Below, piece by piece: positions 1 through 8,291 of a stretch of DNA of 46,609 nucleotides. Both the position numbers and the translations under genes were made by a program. The DNA comes from CAIKNB01 sp041658705 (GTDB lineage Bacteria > Patescibacteriota > Patescibacteriia > 2-12-FULL-60-25), in assembly GCA_041658705.1 (NCBI GenBank), contig JBAZZT010000012.1:1-46609 (forward strand), read 5' to 3'. Within the stretch, counting starts at the first letter, position 1. Every line of letters starts with the position of its first letter. Below the pieces are notes generated by a model. That model searched no databases, was not told where the DNA came from, and saw only the letters and a program-made list of their open reading frames with translations.

Positions 1-244
1 CTTTGAACAGATCAGCCACCTTACGTGCATCTTGCGCTGATAGTTTCTTGTTCTCTTTCAGCTCTTCGAAGTTCTTCGCTCCGTATTTAGCGTAGATTTC
101 TTTTATCTGGGCAGCCAGCTTATCGGCGTAACGCCTGACGTGGGTCGGCAAATCCTGCCGACGGATACCGGAAGTATAAGGTAGCCCTTCGACAGGTTCA
201 GGGGGTATTTTTCTTTGAGGGATTTCGAAGGGATTAGAGTTCAT
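1..244 (-). CDS. Variable-domain protein, N-terminal part only (runs off the left edge)
   Basis: The minus-strand reading frame starts with ATG at 244 and is open to base 1, giving 81 residues (MNSNPFEIPQ...). After residue 27 it is nearly identical to the N-terminus of the complete protein at 33436-34458 (shared IRRQDLPTHVRRYADKLAAQ), so the two are recent paralogues about 34 kb apart on the same strand. Between the matching ends it carries its own stretch RKIPPEPVEGLPYTSG where the paralogue has SSDLTAAH; the PEPVEG part is encoded by the dispersed cccttcgacaggttcaggg repeat. No SD sequence is seen. By analogy with the paralogue the missing C-terminus may be a C-type-lectin-like variable domain; that part lies outside the window. 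Function unknown. Confidence 0.8.
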   Translation of the reverse strand, partial: MNSNPFEIPQRKIPPEPVEGLPYTSGIRRQDLPTHVRRYADKLAAQIKEIYAKYGAKNFEELKENKKLSAQDARKVADLFK

Positions 245-297
245 GCTATCCGCAGTTTATGCTAATGAAGCCGCGGAATCAAATTGCGTACAATTGT

Positions 298-381
298 GTC
301 ATTGCGAGGAGTAGCAACGACGAAGCAATCTCCGGAGTCCGGAGATTGCCGCGCGCGATTAGTCTATGCGCTCGCAATGAC
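298..381. repeat. Dispersed palindromic repeat, full 84-bp copy (same family as the queA insert)
   Basis: This copy begins GTCATTGCGAG and ends CTCGCAATGAC, so its ends are inverted repeats, and it has an inner palindrome CAATCTCCGGAgTCCGGAGATTG. It is the reverse complement of the copy inside queA (28187-28270), with 6 differences in 84 bp by hand alignment. The remaining bases of the 245-500 gene-free interval hold a second partial copy and nothing else I can name. Confidence 0.9.
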
Positions 382-388
382 AAAGATA

Positions 389-430
389 CGGAGGTTGCCG
401 CGCGCTGTTGGATTATGCGCTCGCAATGAC
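389..430. repeat. Partial copy of the GTCATTGCGAG repeat
   Basis: This is a half-length copy (gaggttgccgcgcgc ... gcgctcgcaatgac) directly after the full copy. Only one arm is present. Confidence 0.8.
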
Positions 431-500
431 AGCGCAAGAAAAACTTTGAGGTTTTGATTTTTGAATAATATGTATCACGCAGTACACGAAACGCCGTGCA

Positions 501-1403
501 TTATATTCTAATCTCGATGACGCTGATTTCGGGGCGGGTGAAGAGCCGGGCTCGGGTGTTGAATTCGCCTAAGCCTTCGGAAATTATCGTCGGGATGCCG
601 AAAATCGTCTTGCGTCCGCGGTCGACTGCGTTGCCCAGTTTGGCCGGGATGGGCCAAGGATAGCCGAGATATGGAAATCTCACCTGCCCGCCGTGCGTGT
701 GGCCGCACACGACCAGGTCGGCGTCGCCTTCTTTCATGTCCATCAGGATGTCAGGCTCATGCGAAATCAAGATGAAAGGCGTGTCTTTGGACGTACGGCG
801 CGGCAACTGCGGCGCGCCGAACCACAGGCTATCCACTCCCCCCAATTCGAGCTTACGTCCGTCTTTCTCGATCAGGATTTTTTTATTGGTCAAATCCTCG
901 ACGCCGAATTGCGCGACGGCTTGGCGCACCAAGTCGGGACGATCCATGAAATCATGATTGCCGAGCACGAAAAATTTGCGTGGCGCTTCGAGTCTGCGCA
1001 GCACCTCGAGTTGCACCATGCCTTCGTGGCGATCGCATACAAAATCGCCGCCCAAGACCAAGATGTCAGGATGCAACGCGTTGGTCTCGTTCACGATCCT
1101 TTCATACCATTCCTTTGACCTGAAACCTCCGGCGTGGAAATCGGACAGGAAAATCAATTTGAGCCGCACGGCCGAAGCGCCGGCTAATGACACGGAGTAG
1201 TCGCGCACCGCGAGCCGCCGCGGTCCGAGCAACATGCCGTATATAAGGAGGCAGAGACAAAACACGGCGACGGCGCACAAAATGAGCCAGCCGCCGCCCC
1301 AACGCCAAGTCAAAACCGCGAACCCCAATCCCAGCAGCCCTAACCCAATCGAGACCAAGTCAAAGGTCGCCGGATGGGCATGGCTTTTGCGCAGGTCGAA
1401 CAT
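501..1403 (-). CDS. Membrane-anchored calcineurin-like metallophosphoesterase
   Basis: The 300-residue protein has two hydrophobic segments near the N-terminus (about residues 15-60), then a metallophosphoesterase domain. The metal-ligand motifs appear in the usual order: FLSDFHAG (D-x-H), LGGDF (GD), LGNHD (GNHD) and CGHTHGG (GHTH), with an isolated ISHEPD before the last. The family (YkuE/YaeI-like) hydrolyses phosphoesters with a dinuclear metal centre, often at the membrane on lipid-linked substrates; the substrate here cannot be told. It is a single gene, flanked by repeats downstream and by the gap gene upstream. No SD sequence is visible before the ATG. Family call is firm; specificity unknown. 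Confidence 0.92.
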   Translation of the reverse strand: MFDLRKSHAHPATFDLVSIGLGLLGLGFAVLTWRWGGGWLILCAVAVFCLCLLIYGMLLGPRRLAVRDYSVSLAGASAVRLKLIFLSDFHAGGFRSKEWYERIVNETNALHPDILVLGGDFVCDRHEGMVQLEVLRRLEAPRKFFVLGNHDFMDRPDLVRQAVAQFGVEDLTNKKILIEKDGRKLELGGVDSLWFGAPQLPRRTSKDTPFILISHEPDILMDMKEGDADLVVCGHTHGGQVRFPYLGYPWPIPAKLGNAVDRGRKTIFGIPTIISEGLGEFNTRARLFTRPEISVIEIRI

Positions 1404-1424
1404 AGGGGGTCGTGAATGCCAAAA

Positions 1425-1524
1425 TGTCGAATGACTAATTTCTAATGTCTAGAAATAGTTCCTGGAGCCTATCGAAGGACCACCATGTCGGAATTAGACA
1501 TTAGTCATTCGACATTAGTCATTC
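1425..1524. repeat. Intergenic repeats of the gacattagtcatt and ccttcgatag types
   Basis: The segment contains aatgactaatttctaatgtct, an inverted partner gacattagtcattcgacatt, and between them gttcctggagcctatcgaagga. The same short sequences recur at 18.6, 29.2 and 30.9-31.0 kb. The two arms are complementary and could fold into a hairpin between the two flanking genes. Confidence 0.75.
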
Positions 1525-2532
1525 TTATTTGCTGCTTTTCCCCACTAGTATCGCCAGCTCGGCCAAACGGTGCGAATAGCCCCACTCGTTGTCATACCAA
1601 GCCAGCACCTTGACCATGTCGCCGTCCACGACTTGGGTGAAAGGCAAATCCACGATCGACGAGTACGGGTTGCCGACGAAATCTGATGACACCAACTCTT
1701 CTTCCGTCACCGCCAGCACGTTTTTGTAGCGTGCATTCTTGGACGCCCTGATGAGCGCCGCGTTCACTTCTTCCTTCGTAGTCTTGCGCTTGAGCAGGAA
1801 GGTGAAATCCGCGCACGAAACGCAGGACGTGGGGACGCGGATCGAGATGCCGTCGAACAAACCTTTGAGTTCGGGGATGACTTCCGAGGTCGCGATGGCC
1901 GCGCCGGTCGTGGTGGGGATGATGTTTTGCGCCGCCGAGCGGGCGCGCCGCAGATCCTTATGCGGACCGTCCTGCAGCACCTGATCCGCGGTGTAGGAAT
2001 GCACCGTCGTCATCATGGCTTTTTTGACGCCGAAGACTTCGTGCATGATGGCCGCCACCGGGGCGATGCAATTGGTGGTGCAACTCGCGTTGTTGATTAC
2101 CTTGGCGGTCTTGCCCGCGCCTTTTTCGTTGACACCGATGACGTGCGTCGGCACTCCCCCGCCTTTGGCCGGAGCCGAGATGATCACCCGCTTGGCGCCA
2201 GCCGTGAGATGCTGTGAAGCGCCTTCGAGCGAGGTGAAACGGCCGGTACACTCGAGCACCACGTCGACGTTCAATTTTTTCCACGGCAACTTGGTCGGAT
2301 CTTTTTCCGCCACCACCGGGATCTTTTGGCCGGCGACGATGAGATGCTTGTCGTCGAACGAGACTGTCTTATCCCAGGCGTGATAAGTGGAGTCGTGCTT
2401 AAGGAGATGGGCCAGGGTCTTGGCGTCGGTCAGGTCGTTGACCGCGACCACCTCGAATCCGGGTTTGTCGAAACCTGCTTTGAAGGTATTGCGGCCGATG
2501 CGGCCGAAACCATTGATGGCGATTTTTGGCAT
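1525..2532 (-). CDS. gap: Glyceraldehyde-3-phosphate dehydrogenase, type I
   Basis: The 335-residue protein starts with the Rossmann motif INGFGRIGR. The catalytic motif SCTTNC places the nucleophile at Cys151, and an Asp follows the second beta strand (VAVNDLTD), which usually means NAD preference. Family length is normal. The enzyme converts glyceraldehyde 3-phosphate and phosphate to 1,3-bisphosphoglycerate in glycolysis in the cytoplasm. A perfect TATAAT box lies only 12 nt before the ATG, so the mRNA probably has almost no 5' leader, and no SD sequence is present. No other glycolytic gene is adjacent. Confidence 0.97.
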   Translation of the reverse strand: MPKIAINGFGRIGRNTFKAGFDKPGFEVVAVNDLTDAKTLAHLLKHDSTYHAWDKTVSFDDKHLIVAGQKIPVVAEKDPTKLPWKKLNVDVVLECTGRFTSLEGASQHLTAGAKRVIISAPAKGGGVPTHVIGVNEKGAGKTAKVINNASCTTNCIAPVAAIMHEVFGVKKAMMTTVHSYTADQVLQDGPHKDLRRARSAAQNIIPTTTGAAIATSEVIPELKGLFDGISIRVPTSCVSCADFTFLLKRKTTKEEVNAALIRASKNARYKNVLAVTEEELVSSDFVGNPYSSIVDLPFTQVVDGDMVKVLAWYDNEWGYSHRLAELAILVGKSSK

Positions 2533-2544
2533 AGAGTTTGGTTG

Positions 2545-2550
2545 ATTATA
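2545..2550 (-). promoter_or_regulatory. -10 box of gap
   Basis: On the minus strand TATAAT sits 12 nt before the gap start codon. A poor -35 match (TTTTGG) lies about 18 nt further upstream. The geometry predicts a 5' untranslated region of roughly 5 nt. Confidence 0.6.
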
Positions 2551-2565
2551 CCTGCGCAGCGACCA

Positions 2566-2593
2566 AAACCAAAAGCCTCGGTTCCCCGAGGCT
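2566..2593 (-). terminator. Terminator of the gene at 2767-3399
   Basis: On the minus strand AGCCTCGG-gga-ACCGAGGCT forms a stable stem and is followed by TTTTGGTTTTG. It lies just upstream of the gap promoter, so it separates the two genes. Confidence 0.6.
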
Positions 2594-2596
2594 CTT

Positions 2597-2706
2597 TGTC
2601 ATCCTGAGCGGAGCAGCAGTGCAGTCGAAGGACCTTTAATAAGCGACGTTTGAACCGATGGCTGCTAAAGGTCCTTCGACTCGCTCGAAGCTCGCTCAGG
2701 ATGACA
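2597..2706. repeat. TGTCATCCTGAGC palindromic repeat
   Basis: The left arm (tgtcatcctgagcggagc ... cgaaggacctttaa) and the right arm (taaaggtccttcgactcg ... gctcaggatgaca) are complementary. Related pairs occur at about 19982-20068, 35038-35138 and 36104-36194. The arms could fold into one long hairpin. Confidence 0.85.
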
Positions 2707-2766
2707 ATCTATATTCCTGGCTACCCTCTACCGTCTACCGTCTACTTTCTAATCTCTACTCTCTCG

Positions 2767-3399
2767 CTAGAAATATATCTCCACGTCTTCGGTCTGCTTG
2801 GTCTGTTGGCCGTTCTTGGTCACGAGCACGTCGTATTGGATGACGGAGTCGCTCTTCCAGCGCACGCCGAGCTCGGTGGCTTGCGGAGTGCCTGTGCCGC
2901 TCGCTTCGGAACGCGCGAAAATCACGATGTGCTTGACCGCGCCGGAGGCGAGGATCTCTACGCCGATGCCTTTTTTGCCTGCGGTCGTATCGTCATAACC
3001 TGCATATTTTGTGCCGTCGGGCGAGCGGCTGCCTCGGTGCAAGAGTCCACCCGGGCTGACGTCATCGCTTGTCACGACCGGCGGCGGTGTCGTCGGCGCA
3101 ACGCTCGGACTGGCCGGTGCGTTCAAGTTGCCCTGCAAGGCGACAAGAGTCTGTTCGGTCATATCCAACCTGACTTGCATCTCGGCCAAGGCTTGGGCTT
3201 GCGTATTCAGCTTGTCGGAATAATCCAGGAGCGCTAGGGCGGAACCGAGCGCCAGGAAAAGCACCAGCGTGAGCAGCACGGTAAAAGCATAACTGCGGCG
3301 CGGCTCTGCTTCGGCTGCGCTCCGCGTAAGACGAACCGAGGCTTTAGCGGGACGCCGTCGGCTTGAGTTCGCTGCGGCGAGTGATGTGGAACGTGGCAT
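2767..3399 (-). CDS. Single-pass membrane protein with extracytoplasmic domain, unknown
   Basis: From ATG 3399 the product has 210 residues (MPRSTSLAAAN...). An upstream in-frame start would add 27 residues, but these lie in repeat sequence, so I prefer the shorter form. A basic N-terminus (RRRPAKASVRLTR) precedes one transmembrane helix (about residues 45-65, TVLLTLVLFLALGSALALL), a short helical segment, a Pro/Thr/Ser linker and a C-terminal domain of about 100 residues that looks beta-rich (GVEILASGAVKHIVIFARSE, SVIQYDVLVTKNG). I do not recognise the domain. The topology suggests the C-terminus is outside. It has its own terminator downstream and no SD sequence. Confidence 0.75.
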   Translation of the reverse strand: MPRSTSLAAANSSRRRPAKASVRLTRSAAEAEPRRSYAFTVLLTLVLFLALGSALALLDYSDKLNTQAQALAEMQVRLDMTEQTLVALQGNLNAPASPSVAPTTPPPVVTSDDVSPGGLLHRGSRSPDGTKYAGYDDTTAGKKGIGVEILASGAVKHIVIFARSEASGTGTPQATELGVRWKSDSVIQYDVLVTKNGQQTKQTEDVEIYF

Positions 3400-3462
3400 A
3401 GGATGAGAAATAAAGTTCGTGACTTCTTCAAGTATAACATGCTTCGGCATATTCGTTACAGC

Positions 3463-3490
3463 GTAGGGGCGAATAATCATTCGCCCCTAC
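3463..3490. repeat. GTAGGGGCG...CGCCCCTAC palindrome, core aataatcatt
   Basis: A 28-bp palindrome with GTAGGGGCG arms. Related copies with the same arms but other palindromic cores lie at 7190, 8977, 18532, 20089, 36220, 37144 and 40477. Confidence 0.85.
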
Positions 3491-3536
3491 GCTCAAGGCA
3501 GGCTGCGCCGCGCGTGGTACAATTTTATTTACCCTC

Positions 3537-6140
3537 ATGCCTGATAAAAACGCAGCTACTTGCAACGAACCCAAGCACGCCGTTTGGGCGCTTACCTCCG
3601 AACAAGTCTTGAAGCATCTGGAAAGCGGACGACGCGGTTTGAGCGAAGAAGCCGCAGCGCGCCGACTTGCGATTTGCGGGCCGAATTCCATCGGCAAACG
3701 TCAGCGTGCCGTGCGCTTGCGCATTTTGGCGCGTCAATTCAAAAGTCCGCTCATCGTCATCCTCTTCCTGTCCGGTTTGACCACTGCGGCGCTCGGCGAG
3801 TGGATGGAGACGGTGGTCATCCTGGCGGCGCTGGCGGTCAACGCCGGCATGGGTTTTTGGCAAGAGGATAAAGCCGAGACCGTGGTGCAGAATTTGAAGA
3901 GCTACATCTTGACGCGCGCCGTGGTGCGCCGCGGAGGACGCGAACGCGAAATCTCGGCCGAAGAGCTCGTGCCGGGCGACATCATCAAGCTGGCGCAAGG
4001 CGCGCGCGTGCCGGCCGACTGCCGCGTCATCTACGCCAACAACCTGGAAGCCGACGAAGCGGTGCTGACCGGCGAATCTTTGCCCGTGGCCAAAACCATC
4101 GATCCCGTCGCTGCCGGCACGACGGTCGCCGAACGCCATTCCATGCTGTATTGCGGCACGGTCGTGGTCCAAGGTTTCGCCGAAGCCATCATCACCTCCA
4201 CCGGGCTGCAATCTGAATTCGGCCGCTTGGCCAAACTCGCCGCGGTGCACAGCGAAGATACTCCGCTGCAGAAAGCGGTCAGCTATTTCACCGTACGTTC
4301 GAGCTTGGCTCTGGGCGCATTGACCCTAATCCTGTTCTTCGGCGGCCTGGCTTCGGGGCATGGCCTGCTCGAGATGTTTTTGATCGCGGTGGCGGTCGGC
4401 ATCTCGGCCGTACCCGAAAGTCTGCCCGTGGCTTTGACCGTGATCCTGGCCGTGGGCGTGGAAAGATTGGCCAAGCGCCACGGCGTAGTCAAACGCTTGC
4501 TCGCCGCCGAGACGCTGGGTTCCGTGACCTTGGTCTTGACCGACAAGACCGGCACGCTGACCCGCGCCGAAACCAGCCTGACGGCCGTCGTGCCCTACGG
4601 CAGCGGAGCTGAAGCGGAGACGCGGCTCTTGAGTCTCGCCGTCCTGGCCGCCGAAGCCACGATAGAAAATCCCGAAGACCCGCCCGGAGACTGGCGCATC
4701 CTGGGACGCCAGATCGAGGCTTGCATCTTGCGCGCGGCCGCGGCACGCAACGTGACGCTGCTCGAACTGAACAAAAAATACACCCCGCAGGATCGGCTGC
4801 CTTTCGGTTCCATCCACCGTTTTTCCGCCGTACTCGCGCGCCACGGCGGAGGCTGGAGCGTCGTGCTCATGGGCGCGCCCGAAGCGCTGCTGGAATTCTC
4901 GAATTTGTCCGCGACGGAAATCAGGACCGTATCAGGCATCATCAACGAGCGCGCGGCGACGGGCGAAAAAATCCTGGGCCTAGCCTCACGCGAATTCACG
5001 GAGAAACCTGATCTGAAAAAATTAGTGCGCGGCGGTTTTGCTTTCAACGGCATCCTCTCCTTCCGTGATCCCCTGCGCCAAGACGCGAAGGAATCGATCG
5101 CGAGCCTGCGCGAAGCCGGGGTCAAGACCATCATCGTGACCGGCGACCATGCCGGCACCGCGGAATTCATCGCGCGCGAACTCGGGATATGGGAAGACGG
5201 CTGCCTGCTGACCGGCCAAGAACTCGCCGCGCTCGAAGCGCAAGATCTGCCCGCCGTCCTGCGCAGCACCCGCGTTTTTGCGCGCGTCTCGCCGGAACAA
5301 AAACTCATCCTGGCCAAAGCCTATCGCGACCTGGGCGAGGTCGTGGCGGTCTCGGGCGATGGCGTAAATGACGTGCCGGCGCTCAAGACCGCGGACATCG
5401 GCATCGCTTTGGGTTCAGGTACCGAGGCGGCACGCAGCGCGGCCGACTTGATCCTCTTGCGCGACGACTTCTCGACCCTGGCCGCGGCCGTGCACGAAGG
5501 ACGCAAGATCCTGAACAACATCCGCAAGATTATCGTCTATCTGCTGTCGCATTCTTTCGACGAACTCACGCTCATCGGCTGCTCCTTCATCCTCGGCTTG
5601 CCCCTGCCTCTTAACGCTTTGCAAATTTTGTACGTCAACCTTTTTTCCGACAGCTTCCCGGCCGTGGCCTTCGCCTTCGAGGACCATGACCAACCGCGCC
5701 GCCGACCTTCGCTCTTGCGCCGCAGCATCCTCGATCCGGAAATGCGCTGGCTCATCCTGTCCTCCGGCGTCGTGACGAGTTTGATGCTGCTCGTGATCTA
5801 CATGACGCTCGACGGGCTGCATTATCCGCAACAAGTAGTGCGCACTTTCATCTTCGCGACTTTCGGCACTTACACCTTGGTCTCGGCTTTTTCGTTGCGC
5901 AGCTTGCGCCGCAGCATCCTGACCTATAATCCGCTGGGCAACATCAAACTTACCGTGGGCGTGCTCATCGGCTTATTCTTGACTTTCTCTTCAATCTATT
6001 TTCCGCCGCTGGCCAAAATCCTCGAGCTCACTCCCCTGTCGCTCGGCTGGGTCATAGCGGTGCTCGTGGTCTGCGCCGCCAACGTCCTGATCTTCGAACT
6101 GTCCAAATGGGTGCTGCGCTTTTCCAAAGAAAAACCATAG
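3537..6140 (+). CDS. Cation-transporting P-type ATPase (P2-type, calcium/manganese-like)
   Basis: The 867-residue protein has a full P-type layout: an N-terminal cation-ATPase domain (VWALTSEQVLKHLESG), an actuator domain with TGES (178-181), a fourth transmembrane segment with PESLP (293-297), the phosphorylation site DKTGTLT (Asp336), and the hinge GDGVNDVPAL near residue 607, followed by hydrophobic segments M5-M10. P2A pumps usually have PEGLP in M4; here it is PESLP. M6 reads NLFSDSFPAV, which keeps the Asn and Asp that bind calcium in SERCA-type pumps. The likely job is ATP-driven export of Ca2+ or Mn2+, but the ion is inferred. A TACAAT -10-like box ends 14 nt before the ATG, with no SD sequence. 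Confidence 0.93.
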   Translation: MPDKNAATCNEPKHAVWALTSEQVLKHLESGRRGLSEEAAARRLAICGPNSIGKRQRAVRLRILARQFKSPLIVILFLSGLTTAALGEWMETVVILAALAVNAGMGFWQEDKAETVVQNLKSYILTRAVVRRGGREREISAEELVPGDIIKLAQGARVPADCRVIYANNLEADEAVLTGESLPVAKTIDPVAAGTTVAERHSMLYCGTVVVQGFAEAIITSTGLQSEFGRLAKLAAVHSEDTPLQKAVSYFTVRSSLALGALTLILFFGGLASGHGLLEMFLIAVAVGISAVPESLPVALTVILAVGVERLAKRHGVVKRLLAAETLGSVTLVLTDKTGTLTRAETSLTAVVPYGSGAEAETRLLSLAVLAAEATIENPEDPPGDWRILGRQIEACILRAAAARNVTLLELNKKYTPQDRLPFGSIHRFSAVLARHGGGWSVVLMGAPEALLEFSNLSATEIRTVSGIINERAATGEKILGLASREFTEKPDLKKLVRGGFAFNGILSFRDPLRQDAKESIASLREAGVKTIIVTGDHAGTAEFIARELGIWEDGCLLTGQELAALEAQDLPAVLRSTRVFARVSPEQKLILAKAYRDLGEVVAVSGDGVNDVPALKTADIGIALGSGTEAARSAADLILLRDDFSTLAAAVHEGRKILNNIRKIIVYLLSHSFDELTLIGCSFILGLPLPLNALQILYVNLFSDSFPAVAFAFEDHDQPRRRPSLLRRSILDPEMRWLILSSGVVTSLMLLVIYMTLDGLHYPQQVVRTFIFATFGTYTLVSAFSLRSLRRSILTYNPLGNIKLTVGVLIGLFLTFSSIYFPPLAKILELTPLSLGWVIAVLVVCAANVLIFELSKWVLRFSKEKP

Positions 6141-6409
6141 TCCGGCGTTCTCCTGTCATTCCTGCGTCCACCATAGGCGAATCAGCCTCTGGCCGAAAAG
6201 CAGGAATCCAGACCACGAACCCCCCTGTCATTACCCGGTTCAACCGGGTAATCCAGAGAGAGAACAAATCCAAAGTGTTTTTTCTCTCTGGATCCCCCGC
6301 TTTCGCGGAGGATGACAAAAAAGAAAGCGGAGGATGACAGAAGGGGGACGGAGGATGACAGGAAAGAAATTTTAGGTTTTACAAAAACGATTGCAGACGG
6401 CAAAAAAAT
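6141..6409. repeat. Intergenic dispersed repeats between the ATPase and trmD
   Basis: The interval holds short repeats: gtcattcctgcg ... aagcaggaatccag, cattacccggttcaaccggg, and three tandem-like copies of a cggaggatgacag motif (about 6305-6362). The cattacccggttcaaccggg hairpin has a relative near 25408. No gene is seen. Confidence 0.7.
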
Positions 6410-7111
6410 TCAAATCTTTGAAGATTTCATCTCCCGCCATTTTTTTATCTTGGCGTGGTCGCCGGACAAAAGTACGGCCGGCACTTTTATCCCGAGATAC
6501 TTTTCTGGCCGCGTATATTGCGGATATTCCAGCGTCTTGCCGTCGTTCCATGATTCGTCGGTAAGCGAGGCTTGCCGGCCCAAGACGCCCGGGCGCAGAC
6601 GCGTCACCGCATCCAAGATGACCAAAGCCGGCAGCTCGCCGCCCGTCAAGACGTACGGCCCGATCGAAATTTCTTCGTCCGCGAGTTTTTGCGCGACTCT
6701 CTCGTCGACGCCTTCATACCGCCCGCATAAAAAAACCAACCGATCGTATTTAGCCAAACGCTTGGCGTCAGCTTGCGCAAATAATTTTCCTTTAGCCGAA
6801 GTCAGGATAATCCTTGTCTTAGCTTTCGACCCTTCGACTGCGCTCAGTGCAGGCTTTCGACTTTTAACTTTTAACTTTTTTATTGCTTCGTCGAACGGTT
6901 CGACTTTCATCACCATGCCCGGTCCCCCGCCGAATGGTTTGTCGTCCACGTTGCGGCGTTTGTCATGCGTGAAGTCGCGAAGTTGATGCACGCGCACCTC
7001 AAGCAGCTTGGATTTTTTCGCGCGCCCCAAAATCGAACTATCCAAATACCCCGGAAACATCTCGGGAAAAATCGTGATGATATCAGCGCGCAAAGCCTTG
7101 GACTTTTTCAT
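6410..7111 (-). CDS. trmD: tRNA (guanine-N1)-methyltransferase TrmD with a repeat-derived insert
   Basis: From ATG 7111 the protein has 233 residues; earlier in-frame starts read through intergenic repeats. It transfers a methyl group from SAM to N1 of G37 in tRNAs. Diagnostic sequences are IITIFPEMF at the N-terminus, KPFGGGPGMVM, the knot motifs CGRYEGVDERV and IGPYVLTGGELPA, and YPQYTRP near the end. The usual IGDYVLTGGE has Pro in place of Asp here. Residues about 79-97 (KLKVKSRKPALSAVEGSKA) are encoded by dispersed repeat sequence. Normally trmD follows rpsP and khpA; here a plus-strand gene at 7409-8113 separates it from them. Confidence 0.95.
   Translation of the reverse strand: MKKSKALRADIITIFPEMFPGYLDSSILGRAKKSKLLEVRVHQLRDFTHDKRRNVDDKPFGGGPGMVMKVEPFDEAIKKLKVKSRKPALSAVEGSKAKTRIILTSAKGKLFAQADAKRLAKYDRLVFLCGRYEGVDERVAQKLADEEISIGPYVLTGGELPALVILDAVTRLRPGVLGRQASLTDESWNDGKTLEYPQYTRPEKYLGIKVPAVLLSGDHAKIKKWREMKSSKI
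6824..6880. repeat. Dispersed repeat inside trmD
   Basis: The sequence cccttcgactgcgctcag followed by acttttaacttttaactttt matches two intergenic repeat types of this window (the ccttcgac...ctcag type and the tttaaactttaa type). It is translated in frame as KSRKPALSAVEGSK. Confidence 0.8.
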
Positions 7112-7139
7112 GTAGCGCAGTATCGCAGAAATCGTGATT

Positions 7140-7362
7140 TTGTACAGGGAGTTAGACGGTAGAGAGTAGACGGTAGACGGTAGCCAGACGTAGGGGCGCA
7201 CGGTCGTGCGCCCTTTTGACAATAAGAGAATGTCATTCTTGAGACCGTCTGACGGCCGAAGAATCTTCCGATACCTTAAGGAATAGGAAGATCCTTCGCT
7301 TCGCTCGAGGATGACATTTGCTTATATTTTCTGGCTACCGTCTACTCTCTACCGTCTACAAG
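7140..7362. repeat. Composite of three repeat families
   Basis: A gtagagagtagacggtagcc type sequence (7160-7185) is followed by a GTAGGGGCG palindrome with core cacggtcgtg (7190-7213), a gtcattcttgagaccgtctg ... gaggatgacat hairpin pair (7231-7317), and the inverted partner of the first repeat (ggctaccgtctactctctac, 7333-7352). The families are nested, with the outermost pair forming arms around the inner ones. Confidence 0.85.
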
Positions 7363-7408
7363 CTAATTTCTTTTGACATCTTCCCCTGCTCCGTCTAAAG
7401 TCACGCTC

Positions 7409-8113
7409 ATGGACCTTGATAATGCGACTGAAGTTGAGATCCTGCCCTCCATCATCACGGCGTCATACGGGCAACACTCCGCGGATTGGAGAAAGTCCAT
7501 CGCCGAGCTGCAGACCCATAGGATCAGGCGCTGCGCGCTTTTCTTGACCGGGCTCGACCACGCGGGGCGCAACGAATGCTATCGCTTGCTCTTGCGCGCC
7601 AGGAAGTCCGCGCCTTTCACCCTGCCTTTCGTGCATACGCGCAACGACATGGCTCATGAGGAATACCTTTTTTTGGCCACGGAGTTCGGGGCTGATTGTT
7701 TCAACCTCCACCCGACTCGGCGCTTTCCCCTGCTTCACGTCCTCGGGCCGGAGCTGCGCCGCAAGGTATTCATCGAAAATGATTCCGAGCTCACGCCACT
7801 CGACCTCGTCGACTTCGCCGGCATCTGTCTTGACCTGTCGCATCTCGAAGCTGCTCGACTCAATGCGCCGGACCGCTACACCGCAATCCTCAAGCTGATC
7901 CAGGAATACGAAATCGGCGCCAACCACTTGAGCGCCATACGCCGCGACGGGACGGGCATGAGCACGCACTGGCTCGACGATCTGTCCCAGCTTGATTTCC
8001 TGGAGGCCTATCCCAAGGAACTCTTCGGACGCTATGCCGCCCTTGAACTCGTGAACCCTCTGGCTCTGCAACTCAAGGCGATCAGCCGCATCCGCGGCTT
8101 CCTCGACCTGTGA
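7409..8113 (+). CDS. TIM-barrel-like protein related to sugar-phosphate isomerases / AP endonuclease family 2
   Basis: From ATG 7409 the protein has 234 residues; a TTG 36 bases earlier lies in the repeat and is less likely. Segments typical of xylose-isomerase-like TIM barrels are visible: EILPSIITASYG, FVHTRNDM, FNLHPTR, VFIENDSEL, ICLDLSHLE, GANHLSAI and ALELVNP. The Glu, His and Asp at strand ends would suit metal binding, but I cannot assign a substrate. It sits on the opposite strand between trmD and khpA and has a hairpin terminator directly after the stop. No SD sequence is visible. Confidence 0.8.
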   Translation: MDLDNATEVEILPSIITASYGQHSADWRKSIAELQTHRIRRCALFLTGLDHAGRNECYRLLLRARKSAPFTLPFVHTRNDMAHEEYLFLATEFGADCFNLHPTRRFPLLHVLGPELRRKVFIENDSELTPLDLVDFAGICLDLSHLEAARLNAPDRYTAILKLIQEYEIGANHLSAIRRDGTGMSTHWLDDLSQLDFLEAYPKELFGRYAALELVNPLALQLKAISRIRGFLDL

Positions 8114-8117
8114 CCAA

Positions 8118-8146
8118 GACCCTCCCCTCGGAGGGTCGCTTTATTA
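8118..8146 (+). terminator. Terminator after the TIM-barrel-like gene
   Basis: The hairpin GACCCTCC-cctc-GGAGGGTC begins 5 nt after the stop codon and is followed by gctttatt. Confidence 0.7.
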
Positions 8147-8232
8147 ACTTAAAACTTAAAGTTTAAAGCTTAAAGTTAAGGTAGGATTTCAGACTAAATA
8201 ACACCTTAGCTTTAAATTTTAAATTTTGAGCT
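8146..8232. repeat. AT-rich aaacttaaagtttaaagctt repeat
   Basis: Short inverted and direct copies of acttaaa/tttaagt-like words fill the interval. The same type recurs at 9764-9795, 25640-25683, 32042-32122 and inside trmD. Confidence 0.7.
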
Positions 8233-8247
8233 TTGAGCTATCTCTAC

Positions 8248-8281
8248 ACAAAACCCCCGAGGTCAATCGGGGGTTTTGTTT
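8248..8281 (-). terminator. Terminator of khpA
   Basis: The stem ACAAAACCCCCGA/TCGGGGGTTTTGT is nearly perfect and has U-tracts in both directions. It lies 10 nt beyond the khpA stop. Confidence 0.8.
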
Positions 8282-8291
8282 GTTGGCTAAT

